Below are positions 6,767 to 11,285 of a stretch of DNA of 11,285 nt, one piece after another; position 1 is the first letter of the stretch; every line of letters begins with the position of its first letter. Under the pieces are notes generated by a model that saw only the letters and a list, made by a program, of their open reading frames with translations, was not told the origin of the DNA and did not search any database. The stretch is from Thermoplasmata archaeon (lineage in GTDB: Archaea > Thermoplasmatota > Thermoplasmata > Thermoplasmatales > Thermoplasmataceae). The stretch is taken from NCBI GenBank assembly GCA_021811505.1, contig JAJZOM010000053.1, positions 1 to 11,285 on the forward strand, written 5' to 3'. The position numbers were made by a program, and so were the translations under genes.

Positions 6767-8209
6767 ATGATTGAAAAACCCAGATATCAGGACCTGACTA
6801 ATTACATGGGATATGGTTCCGGGGATATTTTAAATGATCTGGATCCAGCATCATCAGATCTTCTAGCTAGAATTCGATCCATGACGCCTGAGGAGGTCAA
6901 GATAAAGATTGAGGTGGCATCAAATGCGTTCGATTTCTGGTCCTCTGTGCCGTCTCCGAAAAGAGGCGAAATACTCCTCAAAGCCGGCGAGATTATGGAA
7001 TCTGAGAAGGATTCGATCGGCAGACTAATGACTGATGAAGAAGGAAAAACCCTGAGGGACAGCATCATTGAAGTTACAAGGAGCGCCCTCACTTTGAAGT
7101 TTTATGGTGCCCTTGCTTTTAAATTCGGAGGGTCAACGTTTCCCTCTGCTGACACAGATACCAGGATTATGACCATACGCAAACCTCTGGGAACAGTTGC
7201 ACTGATAACGCCCTGGAATTTCCCGCTATCAATCCCCGTATGGAAGACCGCACCAGCACTGGCAGCTGGAAATACGGTCATTATCAAACCTGCATCAAAA
7301 ACTCCGCTCATGGTTGCAAAACTTAAGGATATACTTATGAGGGCTGGATTGCCTGATGGAGTGTTCAACATAGTAGTAGGTTCAGGTTCATCAATCGGCA
7401 ACACGATATTTTCCAGCAAACTAGTTTCCGCCGTTTCATTTACCGGATCAGTGCCGGTTGGAAAGGGAATTTATAAAGCCGTTGGAGAAAAACCTAACAT
7501 GTCGAGAGTGCAACTCGAACTTGGAGGAAAGAATGCAATGTATGTGGATGAGTCTAGCGACATTGCGAGGGCGACTGAATTTTCAATCAGAAGTGCATTC
7601 GGGCTTACAGGACAGTCCTGCACCGCAACGAGCAGGCTTCTGGTACATCACAATATATATGATAATTTAAAGGCCGCCATCTTGAATAAACTGTCGGCAT
7701 GGAAAGTTGGATCAGGAGTTAACCCCGAGACTAACATGGGACCTGTGGTTGACAAGGCACAAGTGTCCACTGATTTAGACTATATTGGATTTGGTCAGGA
7801 AGATGGTGCCAAGCTTATATTTGGTGGAAAAACCCTTGGACATGAACTCTTCCTTCAGCCAACGCTGTTTGAAAACGTTACGGAAGACATGAGAATCTTC
7901 CGGGAGGAAATATTTGGGCCGGTCCTCGGAATGACCATCGTAAAAAATATAGATGAGGCGATAGAACTCTGCAATTCTGTCCCATACGGCCACACAGCAG
8001 GGATAATCAGCAACAATAACATCTCTATAAACAGGTTCGTAGAGGGGGTTGAAGTAGGGGTTGTTAAAGTAAACAAACCAACTGTGGGACTTGAGCTCCA
8101 GGCCCCCTTTGGAGCGTTCAAGGAATCAGGGGCAAACACGTGGAAAGAAATGGGGGAAGAAGCCCTTGATTTCTACACAAAAGAAAAGACGGTATACTGG
8201 GGATGGTGA
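6767..8209 (+). CDS. NAD(P)+-dependent aldehyde dehydrogenase, 2-oxoglutarate-semialdehyde dehydrogenase-like
   Basis: A 480-residue ALDH-superfamily enzyme oxidising an aldehyde to an acid. All hallmarks are present: TPWNFPLS (Asn151), VIIKPAS (Lys174, cofactor), FTGSVPVGKGI (225-235, Rossmann loop), LELGGKNAMYV (general base Glu251), GLTGQSCTATSR (nucleophile Cys285) and EEIFGPV (Glu381). The C-terminal stretch NKPTVGLELQAPFG, followed by an FYTKEKTVY end, resembles YcbD-type and Sulfolobus 2-oxoglutarate-semialdehyde dehydrogenases more than GabD. The archaeal glyceraldehyde dehydrogenases of the nonphosphorylative Entner-Doudoroff pathway are the main alternative. It is divergent from the DHDPS-family/MFS pair, and a DHDPS-family dehydratase making 2-oxoglutarate semialdehyde would supply its substrate. 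The start is supported by leaderless TATA spacing; an ATG at 6757 is out of frame. Confidence 0.92.
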   Translation: MIEKPRYQDLTNYMGYGSGDILNDLDPASSDLLARIRSMTPEEVKIKIEVASNAFDFWSSVPSPKRGEILLKAGEIMESEKDSIGRLMTDEEGKTLRDSIIEVTRSALTLKFYGALAFKFGGSTFPSADTDTRIMTIRKPLGTVALITPWNFPLSIPVWKTAPALAAGNTVIIKPASKTPLMVAKLKDILMRAGLPDGVFNIVVGSGSSIGNTIFSSKLVSAVSFTGSVPVGKGIYKAVGEKPNMSRVQLELGGKNAMYVDESSDIARATEFSIRSAFGLTGQSCTATSRLLVHHNIYDNLKAAILNKLSAWKVGSGVNPETNMGPVVDKAQVSTDLDYIGFGQEDGAKLIFGGKTLGHELFLQPTLFENVTEDMRIFREEIFGPVLGMTIVKNIDEAIELCNSVPYGHTAGIISNNNISINRFVEGVEVGVVKVNKPTVGLELQAPFGAFKESGANTWKEMGEEALDFYTKEKTVYWGW

Positions 8210-8318
8210 CATGAAAAGTCAATTTCCAAATGGCTATCCGGAGGATTTCCTGGCTTGATTCTCTGGTTAGAATTAAACACGGTGCGGAAATAATTTCGGG
8301 ATCAAAAGTTTACACCGG
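8210..8318. other. Convergent intergenic region
   Basis: This 109-bp gap lies between the 3' ends of the aldehyde dehydrogenase and FAH-family genes. It contains a 15-codon frame (ATG 8211 to TGA 8258) one base after the dehydrogenase stop, and an imperfect inverted repeat: outer arms CGGTG (8280-8284) and CACCG (8313-8317) around GAAATAATTTC (8287-8297). The repeat could affect 3'-end formation, but there is no strong U-tract on either strand, so I do not call a terminator. Confidence 0.4.
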
Positions 8319-9221
8319 TTATGTTTTGTTGCTTGCAGAAACAAAAGTGTTTCGCAATTTCCCGAGTTTCTCGATCTCAATTATAACTTCATCGCCGTGC
8401 TTAACCCAAACCTGCTTTTCTGGTGGGTATCCAAGTATGACACCTTCAGGCGTACCTGTAAGGATCACATCTCCAGGTTCAAGCGGGAAATGCTTCGATA
8501 TGTAATGGATAAGATAATCACATGAAAAAACCATGTCCGATGTATTGGAATCCTGTCGAATTTCTCCATTAAGGGTTGTCCTGATGTCAAGGTCATTCGG
8601 ATTTCCCACCTCATCCCCTGTAACAACGTATGGACCCACTGGGGTAAATTTTGGGCTTGCCTTTCCAAGGAGCCATTGCCCGTTAAGAAACTGGAGGTCA
8701 CGTGCTGAAATGTCGTTGGCTACAAAATATCCGAAAACGTGATCGAGTGCTGATTCCTTGGTAACATTAAAAGCTCTTTTCCCAATTAGTATAGCAAGTT
8801 CACCTTCATAATCTATCTTGTTGGAAACTTCTGGTATTGGCACTTCATCATCATTTGCCGCAATCGTGTCAGAGAATTTGCTGAATATTACCGGTGTTTC
8901 AGGAATCTTCATGTTTGTTTCCTGTGCGTGTTTTCTGTAATTAAGTCCAATGCACACAACCTTCCCGGGATTCTCGGCGCATGGACGGAATGCGACTTCA
9001 TCTTCTTTTAAAGCCACACCAAAAAGTTTCTTGTTATGTGTCTTAAAATCTGATATCAGCCTGGATTCCAGATCAGAGTTATCCAGGAGTTCAGATATCC
9101 CCTGAATTCCAGCATAATAATGTCCAACCACCTGTTGAAATATATCCATTGGAATTATTCGATCGCCAATTCCAATTCCCAGTTGTTTTCTGCCCGCGTG
9201 AACGATGTTTGCATACTTCAT
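8319..9221 (-). CDS. FAH-superfamily hydrolase/isomerase (acylpyruvase or HpcE-like)
   Basis: A 300-residue single-copy FAH domain with a metal-binding active site. Motifs in order: KVVCIGLNYRKHAQETN (87-103, His98), DYEGELAILIG (Glu139 and Glu141), FVANDISARDLQ (Asp170), GKASPKFTPVGP (186-197, conserved Lys and Pro-Gly-Pro loop) and GDVILTGTPEGV (250-261). This is the HpcE/YcgM-like branch, which includes acylpyruvate hydrolases, 2,4-diketo-3-deoxy-L-fuconate hydrolase, ureidoglycolate lyase and oxopentene-tricarboxylate decarboxylase. It differs from the fumarylacetoacetase of the hpd operon: the two share only the E-x-E and D-x-SARD core. It converges with the aldehyde dehydrogenase and is transcribed alone. 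A role in the same organic-acid pathway is possible but rests on proximity. Family very likely, substrate unknown. Confidence 0.88.
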   Translation of the reverse strand: MKYANIVHAGRKQLGIGIGDRIIPMDIFQQVVGHYYAGIQGISELLDNSDLESRLISDFKTHNKKLFGVALKEDEVAFRPCAENPGKVVCIGLNYRKHAQETNMKIPETPVIFSKFSDTIAANDDEVPIPEVSNKIDYEGELAILIGKRAFNVTKESALDHVFGYFVANDISARDLQFLNGQWLLGKASPKFTPVGPYVVTGDEVGNPNDLDIRTTLNGEIRQDSNTSDMVFSCDYLIHYISKHFPLEPGDVILTGTPEGVILGYPPEKQVWVKHGDEVIIEIEKLGKLRNTFVSASNKT

Positions 9222-9249
9222 TGATATCCGACTTCTGCCTAAAAAGTGC

Positions 9250-9262
9250 TGATTATATTAAT
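9250..9262 (-). promoter_or_regulatory. Promoter of the second FAH-family gene
   Basis: On the minus strand, TTAATATAATC is an archaeal TATA box centred about 35 nt before the ATG at 9221. That predicts a start site near 9231 and a leader of roughly 10 nt. No clear Shine-Dalgarno sequence is present in that leader. Confidence 0.45.
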
Positions 9263-9327
9263 CTTAAGTTTGCAGGTTGGCTGAAACATAATCGCGCCTG
9301 TTCATCAACCTTTTACTGGAAATCTTT

Positions 9328-9924
9328 TTAGAGAAGAGCATTGTGATTCTCGTTTACAGTCCATCTGCCAGATTCTGCGCGAAGGCCGAGGATTGAACAG
9401 TTTTTGAACACGGGACGATTTGGGAGTTGGCCTACAAATTTGCTGTAGAACATTCTGATGACTCCGCCATGCGTAACGACAAGCAGTCTTTTGTCAGGAT
9501 ATTCTGAAATTATATCCTCTATCGCTCCACTTATCCTCTGCTCAAAATCAGCCAGCTTTTCCGCACCAGGTACTTTGTCTAGTTCACTGCTAAGAATTGA
9601 GTCCATCCTGAATCCGAATTTTTCTTCTATCTGTGAACTGTTCAGACCCTCAATCTCTCCACATCTCCTCTCCCTTAGATTTTCATTGAGGATTATGGTA
9701 TGCCCGTTTCCTAACGCTATTGTGGCAGTTTCTATAGCCCTGCGTAAGTCACTTGAGATAACAATATCAGGTTTTATGCTCCGGATTGTCCAAGACATGT
9801 CCAGAGATTGATTCACACCAGCCAGATTCAACGGTTCATCAATTGAACATTGCCAGATGCCGGTCTTATTTGAATTCGTTTCTCCATGACGCATCAGAAA
9901 AAACGCCGGATGATTCAAAGTCAC
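9328..9924 (-). CDS. Histidine phosphatase superfamily protein (phosphoglycerate mutase-like)
   Basis: A 198-residue phosphohydrolase or mutase of the RHG family, acting through a phosphohistidine. The catalytic set is complete: FFLMRHGETN (Arg12, His13), SSDLRRAIETA (Arg61), LRERRCGEIEG (Glu85 as probable acid) and LLVVTHGGVIR (His152). Length fits CobC/GpmB-like single-domain members. The substrate cannot be told; cofactor-independent phosphatases, alpha-ribazole phosphatase and broad-specificity sugar phosphatases all share these motifs. The start is GTG 9924: the only ATG near the N-terminus is codon 11, inside the catalytic motif, and a TTG at 9918 is the remaining alternative. The gene lies 36 nt downstream of the heme-oxygenase-like oxidase in the same direction, with a promoter in the gap, so it may be expressed both alone and from upstream. 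Confidence 0.88.
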   Translation of the reverse strand: MTLNHPAFFLMRHGETNSNKTGIWQCSIDEPLNLAGVNQSLDMSWTIRSIKPDIVISSDLRRAIETATIALGNGHTIILNENLRERRCGEIEGLNSSQIEEKFGFRMDSILSSELDKVPGAEKLADFEQRISGAIEDIISEYPDKRLLVVTHGGVIRMFYSKFVGQLPNRPVFKNCSILGLRAESGRWTVNENHNALL

Positions 9925-9941
9925 AAAAGATAATGAAGATG

Positions 9942-9959
9942 TAATATATTATTTATATC
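9942..9959 (-). promoter_or_regulatory. Promoter of the histidine phosphatase gene
   Basis: On the minus strand the gap between the oxidase stop and GTG 9924 is almost entirely A/T, with ATATAAATA (9959-9951) and AATATATTAC running into it. A box centred near 9948 would place the transcript start at the GTG, giving a leaderless mRNA with a GTG start. Which of the overlapping boxes is used is unclear. Confidence 0.5.
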
Positions 9960-9960
9960 A

Positions 9961-10650
9961 CTAATTTACAGAATCCGACAGACCAAGCCAGAATTTCTCC
10001 TCAAGTGACAGGATTCCGTTAGCGCCCTTCATGAACTTTTCTCTCGCTTCTGGATTGTCCTTATGAGTACCGAGAATATTTTCCATGGCTTCTTCGTGAT
10101 GTTCCTCGAGTTCTCTATGAAAAGAGAAATATCTGATGTCCATTTTCGAATACTGATGGTGGCGTTCAGTCCAGATTTTCATTCCGGCAAGAATTTTGTC
10201 CCACATGGGAATGGCCATGTTTTCCAGTCCGAATTCAGCCCCAAGCGCCTCAAAATGATCTCCTGCGAAATATGTTCTCATTCCGTCAAGCCACGCCTTC
10301 GTGTTCCGTAACTGCTCCCTCTTAACCATATCCCCTGGTTCAATGCCGATGCTTCTGAGATACTTTCTGTAGAGCAATTCATGCCTTTTGTTAGGATCAT
10401 TATCCCCAAGCTCTGAGACAAGGATCGTGGTCAGGTTCGCAGCATCATTTTCGTCTGGAGTGTTCACCAGAAGCACAGACAGAATTGATGGCCACTCACG
10501 AGTAAAGTGGTAGAATTCAATAGAAAAGCGCCTGAATTCATCCTCTGAAATCTCTCCCCTCGCGAATCTGTCAATGAATTCATTGTTCGTTGCCTTGTGC
10601 TTCTTGACAAAATCATAAGTTTCCTTATAAAAATCCTGAGTTTGATACAT
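9961..10650 (-). CDS. Heme-oxygenase-like diiron oxidase/oxygenase (HDO, CADD/UndA/TenA-like fold)
   Basis: A 229-residue, all-helical, non-membrane protein. It follows the TenA/PqqC/CADD pattern: a GEISEDEFRRF turn (32-42), an aromatic-rich helix (SIEFYHFTREWP, 43-54) and then metal-ligand positions typical of HDO enzymes. These are Glu80 (SELGD) and His90 (KRHELL), Glu139 or Glu143 (GAEFGLENMAIP), and His178, Glu182 and His185 (FHRELEEHHEE). This matches E-x9-H ... E ... H-x3-[D/E]-x2-H, as in SznF and close to CADD, except that the usual Asp is Glu. Thiaminase TenA is unlikely because its catalytic cysteine is missing: the protein has no cysteine at all. I recognise the superfamily but not the reaction. 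ATG 10650 has AGGGAGA (10665-10659) eight bases upstream. The histidine phosphatase follows 36 nt downstream. Confidence 0.75.
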   Translation of the reverse strand: MYQTQDFYKETYDFVKKHKATNNEFIDRFARGEISEDEFRRFSIEFYHFTREWPSILSVLLVNTPDENDAANLTTILVSELGDNDPNKRHELLYRKYLRSIGIEPGDMVKREQLRNTKAWLDGMRTYFAGDHFEALGAEFGLENMAIPMWDKILAGMKIWTERHHQYSKMDIRYFSFHRELEEHHEEAMENILGTHKDNPEAREKFMKGANGILSLEEKFWLGLSDSVN

Positions 10651-10658
10651 AGATCAAT

Positions 10659-10698
10659 TCTCCCTAAGATATAAGGAATTAATATTATATATAGATAA
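10659..10698 (-). promoter_or_regulatory. Promoter and ribosome binding site of the HDO gene
   Basis: On the minus strand, CTATATATAATATT (about 10697-10684) is an archaeal TATA region that predicts a start site near 10665. That gives a short leader of about 15 nt containing AGGGAGA (10665-10659). Unlike the leaderless genes in this window, this one appears to use a Shine-Dalgarno sequence. Confidence 0.45.
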
Positions 10699-10741
10699 CT
10701 AAAAGAAAATAATCAATAATATTTTCTCCTGCAGAAACCGC

Positions 10742-11176
10742 TCAGATGCCACTCAGGCCATGAAAACCAGGTGGCATTGCTGATGTCGTAAGACCCAGGA
10801 AGGCAAATATCATGACTGATAAGATCCCCCAGACGATAAATGATAATATAACGGAAAAAACTGCTATGGCGAATCCTCCAAGCAAACCGGTATCGAATAT
10901 TGAGCTGTATAGATATATCAACATGAAAAGTGCAACCAGCATTGCAAGCATAATCGCAAGCGGCCCGAGAAATGGAGCTAGCACAACCGCCACGACAAAG
11001 AAGAAGAACAGCGTGACCAACGGAGCGACAAGAGATGCAATCAGTGCTTTCCCAAAGGTTGTCTTCCTGCCTGCAATGATTCTTGCAGAGAAATAAATGG
11101 GTATTGAAATTATGACCCATACCAGGAGAAATACCATTGCAATTCCAATTAGCGAAGCTAGTGAAAGATTTAACAT
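10742..11176 (-). CDS. Small four-helix integral membrane protein, function unknown
   Basis: A 144-residue, very hydrophobic protein with four predicted membrane segments at about 6-30, 46-69, 71-92 and 97-128. Between segments 1 and 2 is a basic loop, FSARIIAGRKTTFGKALIAS, the most conserved-looking part. Loops of the type 'GRxxxFGxAL' recur in small archaeal membrane proteins of unknown role (from memory). The C-terminus is Gly/Pro/Met-rich (SAMPPGFHGLSG). No catalytic or transport motif is visible. The frame extends one codon further to a TTG, but ATG 11176 is preferred: on the minus strand an A/T-rich AAAAATAAG (11205-11197) is centred about 25 nt upstream, fitting a leaderless start. The gene is 91 nt upstream of the HDO gene on the same strand, which has its own promoter, so a functional link is weak. 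Confidence 0.7.
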   Translation of the reverse strand: MLNLSLASLIGIAMVFLLVWVIISIPIYFSARIIAGRKTTFGKALIASLVAPLVTLFFFFVVAVVLAPFLGPLAIMLAMLVALFMLIYLYSSIFDTGLLGGFAIAVFSVILSFIVWGILSVMIFAFLGLTTSAMPPGFHGLSGI

Positions 11177-11285
11177 CAACCTTTATACACCAACCACTTA
11201 TTTTTGATTATGGTGCAATTGCAACATGACAATAATCTCTCATGATCCGGAAAGACTCAATTCTCCCCCTCTTTAAATATCGAGC
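11177..11285. other. Right-edge intergenic sequence with a TATA-like box
   Basis: There is no supportable gene here; the longest frames from ATG are 11-16 codons. CTTTAAATA at 11271-11279 is a strong match to an archaeal TATA box. Because its core is palindromic it could serve either strand. On the plus strand it would start a transcript about 16 bases beyond the window edge, suggesting a gene to the right. Confidence 0.35.

Noticed and set aside
8280..8317. Inverted repeat as a bidirectional terminator
   Set aside because: The outer arms pair over only 5 bp, the interior is broken, and no U-tract follows on either strand. Archaeal termination does not depend on such hairpins.
8230..8505. 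91-codon plus-strand frame
   Set aside because: Most of it is antisense to the FAH-family gene, with no ribosome binding site and no recognisable motif.
9961..10650. Thiaminase II (TenA)
   Set aside because: The fold is similar, but the protein has no cysteine and instead carries a Glu/His metal-ligand set.
10713..11120. 135-codon minus-strand frame and the 94-codon plus-strand frame at 10812-11096
   Set aside because: Both overlap the four-helix membrane protein, whose hydrophobic periodicity is far more protein-like. One is Cys/His-rich noise, the other Thr/Ser/Asn-rich antisense.

Overview
The window looks chromosomal and archaeal, most likely from a Thermoplasmatales-type organism (Thermoplasmatota). 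The evidence is AT-rich archaeal TATA boxes placed about 25 nt before the start codon of many genes (leaderless transcription), Shine-Dalgarno sequences mainly at operon-internal genes, frequent AGA/AGG and ATA codons, and an HTH_10 (bacterio-opsin-activator type) regulator. I see no rRNA, tRNA, CRISPR or insertion sequence. The taxonomic placement is inference, because no marker gene is present.

Layout. (1) <1-278, minus: the 5' end of a gene for a membrane-anchored or secreted protein that runs off the left edge. (2) 545-3699, plus: a tight three-gene homogentisate operon of 4-hydroxyphenylpyruvate dioxygenase, a fumarylacetoacetase-type hydrolase and homogentisate 1,2-dioxygenase. (3) 3767-4465, plus: an HTH_10 regulator with its own promoter. 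(4) 6681-4491, minus: a DHDPS/N-acetylneuraminate-lyase family enzyme translationally coupled to an MFS transporter of the anion:cation symporter (DgoT/ExuT/HpaX) type. (5) 6767-8209, plus, divergent from (4): an aldehyde dehydrogenase resembling 2-oxoglutarate-semialdehyde dehydrogenases. (6) 9221-8319, minus: a second FAH-superfamily enzyme. (7) 9924-9328 and 10650-9961, minus: a histidine-phosphatase-family protein and a heme-oxygenase-like diiron oxidase (HDO) candidate. (8) 11176-10742, minus: a small four-helix membrane protein.

Function. Block 2 encodes tyrosine catabolism from 4-hydroxyphenylpyruvate to homogentisate, then ring cleavage to maleylacetoacetate and hydrolysis to fumarate and acetoacetate. 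No maleylacetoacetate isomerase is visible. Blocks 4-6 look like uptake and oxidation of an organic acid: import by the MFS carrier, dehydration or aldol cleavage of a 2-keto acid by the DHDPS-family enzyme, and oxidation of the resulting semialdehyde. The substrate cannot be fixed; sugar acids, a hydroxyproline derivative or an aromatic-acid breakdown product all remain possible. The HTH_10 gene between the two catabolic blocks is the obvious candidate local regulator. The HDO candidate, which keeps a near-complete diiron ligand set, is the least explained enzyme in the window.
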